From Planctomycetia bacterium (lineage in GTDB: Bacteria; Planctomycetota; Planctomycetia; Pirellulales; UBA1268), in contig RGBY01000042.1 in the NCBI GenBank assembly GCA_009919445.1, positions 1-13,825 of the forward strand: a DNA stretch of 13,825 nt, written 5' to 3'. The position numbers and the translations under genes are program-made. Below are positions 1 to 7,537 of this stretch, piece by piece. A model generated the notes under the pieces. That model was given only the letters and a program-made list of their open reading frames with translations, searched no databases and was not told where the DNA came from. Position 1 is the stretch's first letter. Every line of letters starts with the position of its first letter.

Positions 1-1683
1 CATGGCTGACAGGCCGGCCGAGATGTTGGGGAACAAGGCACGCAGCCGCGGTTCCGGTTCTTCAACCGGTTTCGTCGTCTTGCTGGCGGTCTGCTGGCTG
101 GTTGGTCGGCTCGTGGTGCCGGCTGGCCGGTTCACCCGGGGGACGCTGCCGGCCGTCGCCTGCATCTGCTGCGAAGGCTGGCCCGGGCGACTGTCAGCAT
201 TCCGCTGTGGTGCTGCAGGAGTCGGTCGACTCGTCGTCCGTGATCTAGCCGTTGCGTTTGGTAGCGGCTTCACCCCTTCGTTCTGCCGAGCGGCCGACGT
301 TGGGCTGGTCGTCTGAGGAGCCGGGCGGCGGGTGAAGGAATGATCGACCTGCAGGGCAATCCGCTCTGGCACCACCAGATACCGCATGGGCTGTTGGCCA
401 GCCGGTGTCGGACCAGCCTGAGAACCGCCGAGGCTGGGCAGGGACGAAGGTAGCGTGGCAGTGGGTTGTTCTGTGCCGGCAGCCGGCTGGGAATCAGCCC
501 GCGCCAGTACCGATGCCGTGACATCGATCGGTTCGACCGACTTCGGTGCCGGCGTTGGAGTCGTGGCAACCGGCGGCGGGCCTGGCTCGGCCACGGCCGT
601 TGTGGTCGGCTCTGGTTTGGTTTCGACAGGTTCCTCAGCCACCTGTTCCGCTGCTGCCGCAGGCAGGCTGGCAACCATGGATTTTGGCTCACTTACAGAT
701 TCCGGCTGGCTGGCAGGTTCTGGCTCGCTCGGGGCGGTCTCAGCCACTGACGCCACTGACTCTGCCGGGGCTGCCGCCTCTGGCTCCACGGCTTTCTCAG
801 CAGGCACCGGCTGTGAGGCGGTGTTTTCGCTGGCAGCGACCGCTGCTGCTGGAGCCGTCTGCTCTGCCGCGGCTACTGGCGTGCTGCTCGTCTCAGCAGG
901 TTGAGGAGCTGTCTCAACGACTGGTTTGGCTTCAGCGGCGGCGAACTGGCTCGGCTTCGCTGGTGTGACAGGTGCCGCATCGGCTGTGGCTGGCTCGGCC
1001 TCTACCGGTGTGGGCTCGCGGTGCGCCGGTTGAGGGGTGTTGTCTGCTGCCAGGGTCGCGGTAGCAGGTGTTGGCTGCATGGCGGGTTCGACGCTCTGTT
1101 TAACTGGCTCGGCCTGTTTCGGCTCGGTCTGCTCTGGCTGGTTCGCCACAGGAGCTGGGGGCCGATGAGCGGCCTGCTGATTCGGAGCGGGTGCCACGGG
1201 GATCGGCGCGGTTGTTGAGTAGGGAACAAACGCTGGCGGTGGGGTCGCCTGGCTGCGGTGCCTGACTGGGGTGGTTTCTGCGGCCGGCGGTGGACTGCTG
1301 ACATAGTGCTGCTGGGATTCCGGCTGTGCTTCAGCCAACTGCAGTGAGAGGATCGGCTGACCTTCCTGGACCGGATGCCGCAACACCATGTTTTCGAAGG
1401 TTGCATCAGCCCGTAGTGCGGTGGCCGGCATCATGGCCGTAGGCCAGGGCTTCAAGGCAACGTCATAGATGTTGACTGGTGAACCATTGGGCAAGGAACG
1501 GAGTGCCACAAAAATTGTCTCGCTCTCGACCTGTGGCACCGATTGGGCCAGGTGCACATCAAAGGCCCGATTGACGGCTACGGCCGCAGCGGCTCCGGCA
1601 AGGAAGGCGGCAGCGAAGACAGTCGAGGCCTTCGGGCGGTGCAGAGTTTTCGTGGCAGGCTTCTGGGTGGCAGATGCAGTCAT
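1..1683 (-). CDS. SAF-domain (CpaB-like) membrane-anchored protein with long Pro/Ala/Glu-rich tail, partial at its 3' end
   Basis: The minus frame from the ATG at 1681-1683 stays open for 561 codons to the left edge, so the C-terminus and stop are missing. Residues about 20-38 form one hydrophobic Ala-rich segment, a signal anchor. Residues about 55-115 (FVALRSLPNGSPVNIYDVAL, then WP, MP, an F-E-N stretch and EGQPILSLQL) have the layout of a SAF domain as in CpaB, the Flp-pilus assembly protein. A low-complexity region of about 300 residues rich in Pro, Ala, Glu and Thr follows (about 116-425). Then comes a short ordered-looking patch near residue 430 (YLVVPERIALQVDHSFT) and a basic Ser/Thr/Pro-rich tail. 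By family the SAF part would act in the periplasm on pilus or secretion assembly, and the tail would span or bind the cell wall. No clear Shine-Dalgarno precedes the ATG. The gene follows a lipoprotein gene on the same strand. The SAF call is from pattern recognition only; the exact role is unknown. Confidence 0.75.
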   Translation of the reverse strand, partial: MTASATQKPATKTLHRPKASTVFAAAFLAGAAAAVAVNRAFDVHLAQSVPQVESETIFVALRSLPNGSPVNIYDVALKPWPTAMMPATALRADATFENMVLRHPVQEGQPILSLQLAEAQPESQQHYVSSPPPAAETTPVRHRSQATPPPAFVPYSTTAPIPVAPAPNQQAAHRPPAPVANQPEQTEPKQAEPVKQSVEPAMQPTPATATLAADNTPQPAHREPTPVEAEPATADAAPVTPAKPSQFAAAEAKPVVETAPQPAETSSTPVAAAEQTAPAAAVAASENTASQPVPAEKAVEPEAAAPAESVASVAETAPSEPEPASQPESVSEPKSMVASLPAAAAEQVAEEPVETKPEPTTTAVAEPGPPPVATTPTPAPKSVEPIDVTASVLARADSQPAAGTEQPTATLPSSLPSLGGSQAGPTPAGQQPMRYLVVPERIALQVDHSFTRRPAPQTTSPTSAARQNEGVKPLPNATARSRTTSRPTPAAPQRNADSRPGQPSQQMQATAGSVPRVNRPAGTTSRPTSQQTASKTTKPVEEPEPRLRALFPNISAGLSAM

Positions 1684-2809
1684 AGTTCGGTCCGGTGAGC
1701 CAGTTGGCGACGCTGTTCGTTTTCCGAAAAGCATCCCCGCGAAGGCCGTTGGAATTCTCGTGGGAAGACGACGAACGCCATCCCTGGGAAATCAATCGGC
1801 ACAACAGGCATGTTGTGACCAAACCGCACGACAGGAGCCCGACTGGGCTGCCGGGTTTGCCCAGTTTCTCAGTCGTCAGCCTCGGCGACCGGACCGGCCA
1901 CAAACATCGGGTCGTGGTACGAGCCTGCAGCCGCACTGCTAATAAGCGGCAGCCTTCGTGTCGGCCACGGGGGTCGCGAAAGAAGGCATCCCCAAGGCTG
2001 GAAGCTGGGGGACCAGCGCAAGAGAGAAGCAGGGTGCCATCTGGGGGAAGTGGCATTTCAACGACCAGCCGGTCCATCACGGTCTTCCGTTGGCCCGCTT
2101 CCAGCCGGAAGGCTCCGTCATCCCCAATCCAGTTGCGTTCGACCGGGCCGTGCTTGATCAGCGGAGTCAGGCTCAGGCTCACGCCACCATCAGCGGCGGG
2201 TGTGATTCGCACATCAAAAACAGCACTGGCATCGGCGTAGGTCTGACCAGAGAGCTGATCGGCAGTCGACCGGGTGTCTCTTTCAAGGAGTACCAGTTCA
2301 GGCACCCGTGGGGTGGCAACAATTTCATTCGAGCGGGCAGGCAGGGCCTGAACCAGTCGGCGGACAACCGATCGGTCATCCTCAAGCAGGCTGATCTCGC
2401 CAGCTCCTGATTGCTCGGGAGTGGGACTGAAGCGGGCTGCTAATGACGGCGGCAGCATGCCGCGGATGATTCCAACTCGCAGGCCGTTGCTCCCCAGTCG
2501 GTAACGGAGGTCGGTCGGCAGGCACTGTTCGTCAACCATGCTCCAGAGCGGATCACCGAGTTCCGCGTCATCCTCGGCATGTCTGATAAATGTGAATTCC
2601 AGCGGGAGGGTTTCGAGCCGCCCCGCTGCAGCTGAGCCGTCAGCTGTAGCACCAAGCAACGCCTCGCCCCGCTGGTCAGGCGTGCTCGTAAGAAAACCGT
2701 CGAGCATTGGCAACTGGCAGCCAACCGCCAGAAGGGGCAGCAGCACAGCAAGCCGCCTCAAAGGCAGCACGAGAGCTGTCAGGAAATGAGCAGAGCGGCT
2801 GGGCTGCAT
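1559..2809 (-). CDS. Predicted outer-surface lipoprotein, probably frameshifted near the C-terminus (likely true end 1869)
   Basis: The ATG at 2807-2809 is followed by Arg residues, a hydrophobic stretch and LLAVGC, an acceptable lipobox with Cys at residue 31. A TTG at 2825-2827 is the only longer start in frame. The body contains a beta-rich domain with the stretch VFDVRITPAADGGVSLSLTP and a conserved-looking end, SLGDAFF then RLLAVRL. After about 1928 this frame becomes Cys/Arg-rich and overlaps the start of the next gene by 125 bp, unlike real coding sequence here. Moving back one base at about 1928 gives AGSYHDPMFVAGPVAEADD and a TGA at 1869-1871, for a product of about 313 residues and a 185-bp gap to the next gene. 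I recall planctomycete proteins ending in a similar RLxxxRLxxxxYDDxF pattern, but cannot search. The function is unknown. It starts 69 bp after purQ on the same strand. Confidence 0.6.
   Translation of the reverse strand: MQPSRSAHFLTALVLPLRRLAVLLPLLAVGCQLPMLDGFLTSTPDQRGEALLGATADGSAAAGRLETLPLEFTFIRHAEDDAELGDPLWSMVDEQCLPTDLRYRLGSNGLRVGIIRGMLPPSLAARFSPTPEQSGAGEISLLEDDRSVVRRLVQALPARSNEIVATPRVPELVLLERDTRSTADQLSGQTYADASAVFDVRITPAADGGVSLSLTPLIKHGPVERNWIGDDGAFRLEAGQRKTVMDRLVVEMPLPPDGTLLLSCAGPPASSLGDAFFRDPRGRHEGCRLLAVRLQARTTTRCLWPVRSPRLTTEKLGKPGSPVGLLSCGLVTTCLLCRLISQGWRSSSSHENSNGLRGDAFRKTNSVANWLTGPNYDCICHPEACHENSAPPEGLDCLRCRLPCRSRCGRSRQSGL
1801..1849. repeat. Two short hairpins between the lipoprotein and SAF genes
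   Basis: ACAACA (1801-1806) and TGTTGT (1811-1816) form a 6-bp stem with a 4-base loop. AGCCC (1836-1840) and GGGCT (1845-1849) form a 5-bp stem with a 4-base loop. If the lipoprotein gene really ends near 1869 (see its entry), both hairpins lie in the 185-bp gap before the SAF gene and could slow or end transcription. Neither is followed by a T-run, so a terminator role is weak. Confidence 0.25.
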
Positions 2810-2878
2810 GAGACATCCGGTGGCCAATGGGCGGATCGGCAGCGAGGGCGGGGAAAGTAGGCAGACCAGCCAGTCAGG

Positions 2879-3658
2879 TCAAGCGTCATCTCCAGCGACA
2901 GCCCGCAGGGCGTTTTTAAACAGAGCGAGCCCGGCCCCAGCAGCCTCAGGATCGAGACGCCCGGACCATGCCGGATGCTGGGTGGCCTCGATAAAACGCT
3001 CAGGATGGGGCATTAGCCCGAGAATCCGACCACTGGCATCACAGGCACCAGCCACGTTGCGGGCGGATCCATTCGGGTTGGTTGGTTGCCCCGCCTCGTT
3101 GTTGGCATATCGCAGAACCAGCTGGCCACCGGTGTCGAGCCTGTCGAGGAAGTCATCACTGACGGTTGCAAACCGTCCCTCGGCATGGGCGACCGGCAGT
3201 TCAAACCGGCTGAGGCCCCGGAGGAAAACACAGTTGCCTGGAGTTGTCTCAAGATTGACCCAGCAATCGACAAACTGCCCAGAGTTGTTATGGGCCAGAG
3301 TCGCCTGGAGGCTTCCATCAGCGGCGGCGGGGAGGAGCAGTCCTGTCTGGAGGAGCACCTGGAAGCCATTGCAGATCCCAAGAATCAGACCTCCGCGATC
3401 GTGAAACCGGCGGAGGGCATCGCCGAGTCGTTGGCTGAGTTCAAGGGCCAAGATCCGGCCGCTGGCGATGTCGTCACCGTAGGAGAAGCCACCTGGAATA
3501 CAGAAGATCTGGAAGTCATCCAGAACAGCGGGACGCTCGGCAAGGCTGCGAACATGCACACGACGGCTGACCCCGCCCGCCCGCTCAAAGGCATGGGCAG
3601 TCTCATGATCGCAGTTGGTTCCGGGGCCACGAAGGATAAGAGCGCGGGGGGCGAGCAT
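2879..3658 (-). CDS. purQ: Phosphoribosylformylglycinamidine synthase, glutaminase subunit PurQ
   Basis: This class I glutamine amidotransferase takes ammonia from glutamine and hands it to PurL, which converts FGAR to FGAM in cytosolic purine synthesis. The 259 residues are close to the usual PurQ length. The oxyanion-hole region is IPGGFSYGDD (residues 54-63), the nucleophile is Cys96 in GICNGFQ, and the rest of the triad is His218 and Glu220 in MPHPER. The N-terminal ILRGPGTNCDHET is the typical PurQ opening. The ATG lies 11 bp after the purL stop, and AAGGA overlaps that stop 8 bases upstream of the start, so the two are surely co-transcribed and probably translationally coupled. Confidence 0.97.
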   Translation of the reverse strand: MLAPRALILRGPGTNCDHETAHAFERAGGVSRRVHVRSLAERPAVLDDFQIFCIPGGFSYGDDIASGRILALELSQRLGDALRRFHDRGGLILGICNGFQVLLQTGLLLPAAADGSLQATLAHNNSGQFVDCWVNLETTPGNCVFLRGLSRFELPVAHAEGRFATVSDDFLDRLDTGGQLVLRYANNEAGQPTNPNGSARNVAGACDASGRILGLMPHPERFIEATQHPAWSGRLDPEAAGAGLALFKNALRAVAGDDA

Positions 3659-3665
3659 TGCTGGG

Positions 3666-3671
3666 TTCCTT
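3666..3671 (-). promoter_or_regulatory. Ribosome binding site of purQ overlapping the purL stop codon
   Basis: The minus strand reads AAGGAA here, 7-8 bases before the purQ ATG. It shares bases with the TAA of the upstream purL gene (3670-3672). It is one of the few clear Shine-Dalgarno sequences in the window. The overlap suggests that ribosomes finishing PurL help start PurQ, which would keep the two subunits in proportion. Confidence 0.6.
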
Positions 3672-6396
3672 AAACTGAAGCGATACGAGATGACTGGTCG
3701 TGGCTCGGTGCCCGCCAGGCGGCGGCCAGTTCAACAACCGGAAGCTCCGCGACCACGCGGTCGGCTCCGGCCTGTAGGGCAAGCTGCCCGTTGTCGGTTA
3801 CGGTGCCGATCCACGCCCAGGGAAGATCGCCAACCTCCTTGGCAAACTGGTCAGCCTGCTCTTCACGGACTTCCAGCAGAAACCGTCCTGGTGTTTCGGT
3901 GGCCGCCACCGTCACCAGGCTGGTCAGGTCGTCTGCTGTGGCTGCTGGAGTGCCAGCGGCAAGAGGCACGGCGGCGAGATCAACCGTTGCTCCCAGGCCA
4001 CTGCCAATGGCCATTTCAGCGACGGCCACAGCTAGGCCGCCGTCGGAGAGATCATGACAGGCAGCCACCAGACGCTGTTGAATGAGACGATGAATGGTCT
4101 CAAACACCTGCCGGCACCCGGCAAGGTCAACCTCTGGCACACGACCACCGCTCACGCGGCCGAGTACGGCCAGTTGGCTTCCCGCCAGCGCGGCGGTTGA
4201 GGCTCCCACAAGTGCCAGGCGGCTGCCTGGTTGCTTGAGGTCGGGAGAAACGCAGTGGCCGATGTTGGCAATCTGACCCATGGCGGTGGCCAACAGGGTC
4301 GGCGGGATTGACCGTTCCTGCAAGTTGCCGTCGGCATCTTTCCAGGTGAAGACATTATTCAGGCTGTCTTTCCCGCTGACAAAAGGAGCAGCCAACGCCA
4401 CGGCGGCATCCTGACAGCCGCGGCAGGCTTCAACCAGCGTGCCGAGTGATTCAGGCCGCCGGCAGTCGCCCCAGCAGAAGTTGTCGAGCAGGGCAATTCG
4501 TGCCGGGTCAGCGCCACAGGCAATGCAGTTTGCCACCGCTTCAATAATGCCCCCCACAGCCATCTGGTAGGGATCGAGCGGGCCAAGGTGATGGCGGAGG
4601 CCGACCCCCAGCACAATGCCGCGAGGCCTGCCCAGCACACCGCGAATCACTGTTGCATCAGCCGGTCCGGCCGTCGGGCCCAGTAGCGGCTTGAGCACAC
4701 TGAGGCCCTGAACCTCATGGTCGTACTGCCGAATAATCCATTCTTTACTGGCCACATCGGCAGCGCCGAGCAGGCTAAGGAGGACATCGCCTAGGGATGT
4801 GCTGTCCAGATGCCAGGCTAAGGGTGATGCCGCCGGTGGCGTGTAGTGCGAGGTTAGCCGTCGGCGTGGCCGACCCTCGTGGAGGAAGTGACACTCAAGA
4901 TCACCCACCACATCACCATTCCAGCGGAGCACAAGGCGGCCTTCTCCGGTGAAGCGACCGATGACGGTCGCCTCCACACCCTCTTGGCGGGCAATCTCGG
5001 CGAGTCGCGGCCAGTCGCCCGGTGGCACTGCCAGAACCATGCGTTCTTGGGCCTCACTGATCCAGACCTCAGTGGCCGAGAGGCCATCGTATTTTAGGGG
5101 GACGGTCTCAAGATCGACCTCAGCACCGACTTCGGCTCCCATTTCACCCACCGCACTCGACAGTCCCCCAGCCCCACAGTCAGTGAGACCACGGAAGAGC
5201 CGCTCGGCAGCCGCAGCCAGGGTGAAGTCGGTCAGAGTCTTTTCGTGAATCGCATGGCCAATCTGCACCGACCCTCCCGACTGGCTTTCACTGTCGCTGG
5301 AAAGCTCGATACTCGAGAAGGTTGCCCCGTGGATGCCATCGCGACCGGTGCGGCCGCCGGCCACCACAATGAGATCACCTGGGTCGACTCGGCCTTCGGC
5401 CGAATGCCGTGGCATGATGCCGACCGTGCCGCAAAAGACAAGTGGGTTACCGAGATAGCCAGGATGAAAGGCAACGGCACCGGCGATAGTTGGAATGCCC
5501 ATCCTGTTGCCGTAGTCCCGGACGCCGGCAACGACACCATGCAGCAGCCGTTGCGGTGGGATCACGCCGGGAGGAATTGATGCTGTTGGTGTATCCAGTG
5601 GAGCCACGCAGAAGACATCGAGGTTGGCCAGTGGCTTGGCAGCATGACCGGTACCGAGCACATCGCGAATAACACCCCCGAGCCCAGTTGCGGCACCACC
5701 GTAGGGCTCGATCGCCGAGGGATGGTTGTGGGTCTCAACTTTCACGCAGATATCATGGTCGCCATCAAAGCGGACAACGCCAGAGTTATCGCGGAACACG
5801 CTGACGCACCAGTCGTCTGGGCCCAACTGCTCGCGGACCATCTGGGTTGAAGCGAAGACCGTCTCTTTGAGCAGGTTGTCATAGTGGACTTCACCGGCCG
5901 GGCCACGGTGGTCGATTGGGCTGCCCAGTGTCTTGTGGCAGCAGTGTTCGCTCCACGTCTGGGCAATTGTCTCCAGTTCAATTTCAAACGGTGGACGCCC
6001 CAGTTGCTGGAAGTGGTCACGAACGGCCCGCAACTCATCGGCCGTAAGAGCAAGGCAGCGTTGGCGGCTCACCTCTTCGAGGGCAGCATCATCGAGTCCG
6101 TCAAGCGAGATGGTTTCACGAGTGAGCTGCCAAGGACTGCCGCCGCTCAGTCGGGTAAGGGGCAGGGGGCCGATGGCCACATCGTGAATGGCGTCACTGG
6201 CTAGTCGTTTCCAGGCGAACTGTTCGGCCTGAGGGGTGGTCAGTGCAGCTGCTGGCAGCCAGTACTTCCGCAGGCTCCGAACGGCCCGGGCTTCGATTCC
6301 CAGAAGCGTCATGGCCTCGCGGGCACTCTCGGCAGCCGGATCTGTGACGCCGGGCTTGGGCAGGACGTGGACCACGAGGAAATCTTCTGTCGCCAT
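3670..6396 (-). CDS. purL: Phosphoribosylformylglycinamidine synthase PurL with fused N-terminal PurS-like domain
   Basis: The protein is the ATP-dependent synthetase subunit of FGAM synthase. At 908 residues it is longer than Bacillus-type PurL (about 740) and shorter than the single-chain E. coli enzyme (about 1295), which also contains the glutaminase. Residues 1 to about 80 (VVHVLPKPGVTDPAAESARE, then LLGIEARAVRSLRKY) match the PurS fold pattern, and no separate purS gene is seen. A linker domain holds QTWSEHCCHK (146-155). The first AIRS-like half carries ETHNHPSAIEPYGGAATG (221-238), RDGIHGATFSS (352-362) and DCGAGGLSSAVGEMG (406-420). The second half carries DPYQMAVGGIIEAVANC (608-624), PFVSGKDSLNN (671-681) and HDLSDGGLAVAVAEMA (781-796). 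All motifs look intact. purQ follows after 11 bp and supplies the ammonia. No Shine-Dalgarno is clear before the ATG. The 122-bp gap back to tyrA (6397-6518) shows no obvious terminator or promoter. Confidence 0.96.
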   Translation of the reverse strand: MATEDFLVVHVLPKPGVTDPAAESAREAMTLLGIEARAVRSLRKYWLPAAALTTPQAEQFAWKRLASDAIHDVAIGPLPLTRLSGGSPWQLTRETISLDGLDDAALEEVSRQRCLALTADELRAVRDHFQQLGRPPFEIELETIAQTWSEHCCHKTLGSPIDHRGPAGEVHYDNLLKETVFASTQMVREQLGPDDWCVSVFRDNSGVVRFDGDHDICVKVETHNHPSAIEPYGGAATGLGGVIRDVLGTGHAAKPLANLDVFCVAPLDTPTASIPPGVIPPQRLLHGVVAGVRDYGNRMGIPTIAGAVAFHPGYLGNPLVFCGTVGIMPRHSAEGRVDPGDLIVVAGGRTGRDGIHGATFSSIELSSDSESQSGGSVQIGHAIHEKTLTDFTLAAAAERLFRGLTDCGAGGLSSAVGEMGAEVGAEVDLETVPLKYDGLSATEVWISEAQERMVLAVPPGDWPRLAEIARQEGVEATVIGRFTGEGRLVLRWNGDVVGDLECHFLHEGRPRRRLTSHYTPPAASPLAWHLDSTSLGDVLLSLLGAADVASKEWIIRQYDHEVQGLSVLKPLLGPTAGPADATVIRGVLGRPRGIVLGVGLRHHLGPLDPYQMAVGGIIEAVANCIACGADPARIALLDNFCWGDCRRPESLGTLVEACRGCQDAAVALAAPFVSGKDSLNNVFTWKDADGNLQERSIPPTLLATAMGQIANIGHCVSPDLKQPGSRLALVGASTAALAGSQLAVLGRVSGGRVPEVDLAGCRQVFETIHRLIQQRLVAACHDLSDGGLAVAVAEMAIGSGLGATVDLAAVPLAAGTPAATADDLTSLVTVAATETPGRFLLEVREEQADQFAKEVGDLPWAWIGTVTDNGQLALQAGADRVVAELPVVELAAAWRAPSHDQSSRIASV

Positions 6397-6518
6397 GCCG
6401 GGAGGGGCGGCGAGCAGGTCGGGAGCATCGACTGCAGCTACCCGACAGACCTCGGTAACAGGGTCAGTCAGAAGCGATCAGGCCATGAACGGCAGCGTTG
6501 GCTTCACGGGGATGAACG

Positions 6519-7370
6519 TCAACTTCCCAGAGCATCACGAATTTCCTTGGCGTGAGTGAGCAGGCGGATGAGAGTAGTGCGGTCACCGGCTTCGATGGCA
6601 GCCCGAAGGTCTTCAGTCGCAGCGGAGACCTGTTCAATCTGAGTGACCACCGCGGTGGCATTATCGAGCAGAATGTCAGCCCACAGTTCGGGGTCGCCAG
6701 CGGCAATGCGGGTGGTGTCCCGCCAGCCGCCAGCGGTGAGTTGCCGGGCCGGGGTCGGTGTGGCAGCAGCCAATGCAGCTGCCACCACGTGAGGCGCATG
6801 GCTGGCAGCGGCCAGTAGCCGATCATGTTCTGCCGGAGCCAATTCCAGCAGGTTCGAGCCGAGCGCAGTCCAGAAGCTCCCGATGGCCTCGACGTCGGCT
6901 CGGGGGGTATCGGGGCTGGGGGTGAGGATGGTCAGTCGGTTCGCGAAGAGGTCGGCCGTGGCGGCCTGGGGGCCTCGCTGGTGGCTGCCAGCCAGCGGGT
7001 GACTACCAACGAAGCGGCTGCGGCGGCTTTCTCGGGCCTGTTCCCAAGCGGTAACGATCGACTGCTTGGTGCTGCCCGCATCTGTGAGAAGTGTGCCGGG
7101 TCGGACGGCCGCATCGATTGCCTCAAGCAACTGCGGAATCATGCCGACGCGGGTCGCGACCAGCACCAAGTCGGCTGCGGCAACGCCGGCGGCCAGATCG
7201 GTCGTCCCCTCAGTGATGGCTCCCCGCTGCTGAGCAGTGGCCAGGGAAGCCTCTGACCGGCCCACACCGATAATACGGTCGGCCAGCCGCCGGTCGGCCA
7301 GGGCCAGTCCGGCCGAGCCGCCGATCAGACCTGCTCCGACGATCGTGACGGTCGGCCAGTGGGCTGTCAT
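6519..7370 (-). CDS. tyrA: Prephenate dehydrogenase TyrA
   Basis: The enzyme oxidatively decarboxylates prephenate to 4-hydroxyphenylpyruvate with NAD(P)+, in tyrosine synthesis in the cytosol. The 283 residues cover a bare TyrA core, with no chorismate mutase or ACT domain. The N-terminal Rossmann motif is VGAGLIGGS (11-19). The active-site segment is GSHPLAGSHQRGP (122-134), where His124 is the expected catalytic His. HDRLLAAASHAPHVVAAAL (182-200) and GWRDTTRIAAGDPELWADI (215-233) belong to the all-helical dimerisation domain. Arogenate as substrate cannot be excluded. The start is ATG at 7368-7370 with no clear Shine-Dalgarno. It is first in the minus-strand run and divergent from the GspF-like gene, so the 167-bp gap at 7371-7537 probably holds its promoter. 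Confidence 0.93.
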   Translation of the reverse strand: MTAHWPTVTIVGAGLIGGSAGLALADRRLADRIIGVGRSEASLATAQQRGAITEGTTDLAAGVAAADLVLVATRVGMIPQLLEAIDAAVRPGTLLTDAGSTKQSIVTAWEQARESRRSRFVGSHPLAGSHQRGPQAATADLFANRLTILTPSPDTPRADVEAIGSFWTALGSNLLELAPAEHDRLLAAASHAPHVVAAALAAATPTPARQLTAGGWRDTTRIAAGDPELWADILLDNATAVVTQIEQVSAATEDLRAAIEAGDRTTLIRLLTHAKEIRDALGS

Positions 7371-7402
7371 GGCGAAAGGGCGATTGATGCGAGGAACTGC
7401 TT

Positions 7403-7531
7403 ATGGGAAAACGAGGAGCCGGGGAGAGGCTTCTTGTGGAAGATAAATCCTCGCTCGGGTTGTACCAGATGCTCGGTCCGGTGGGAGCAGGCAGGGTCTG
7501 TTTACCGCTGATCGGGACAAAGAAGGGCTGA
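7403..7531 (+). CDS. Possible 42-residue leader ORF upstream of the GspF-like gene
   Basis: An ATG at 7403 is preceded by GAGGA (7391-7395) with a 7-base spacer, a better ribosome site than most genes in this window have. The frame runs to a TGA at 7529-7531, 6 bases before the next ATG. The product starts MGKRGAGERLLVEDKSS and ends CLPLIGTKKG, with no membrane segment or known motif. It could be a leader peptide that couples translation to the downstream gene, or a chance ORF in the 5' untranslated region. I do not recognise the protein. Confidence 0.3.
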   Translation: MGKRGAGERLLVEDKSSLGLYQMLGPVGAGRVCLPLIGTKKG

Positions 7532-7537
7532 GGGTGA

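Noticed and set aside
455..904. A plus-strand Ala/Gly/Ser-rich frame that looks like a repetitive surface protein
   Set aside because: It is the antisense of the Pro/Ala/Glu-rich tail of the SAF protein. The repeated look comes from the biased sequence on the other strand.
1559..1868. The C-terminal extension of the lipoprotein frame as a Cys-rich domain
   Set aside because: The Cys/Arg-rich composition, the overlap with the next gene and the sensible ending in another frame point to out-of-frame sequence, not a domain.
7371..7537. A sigma70-like promoter in the gap between tyrA and the gspF-like gene
   Set aside because: AT-rich words such as GATAAAT occur, but no -35/-10 pair with proper spacing could be found, so no promoter is claimed.
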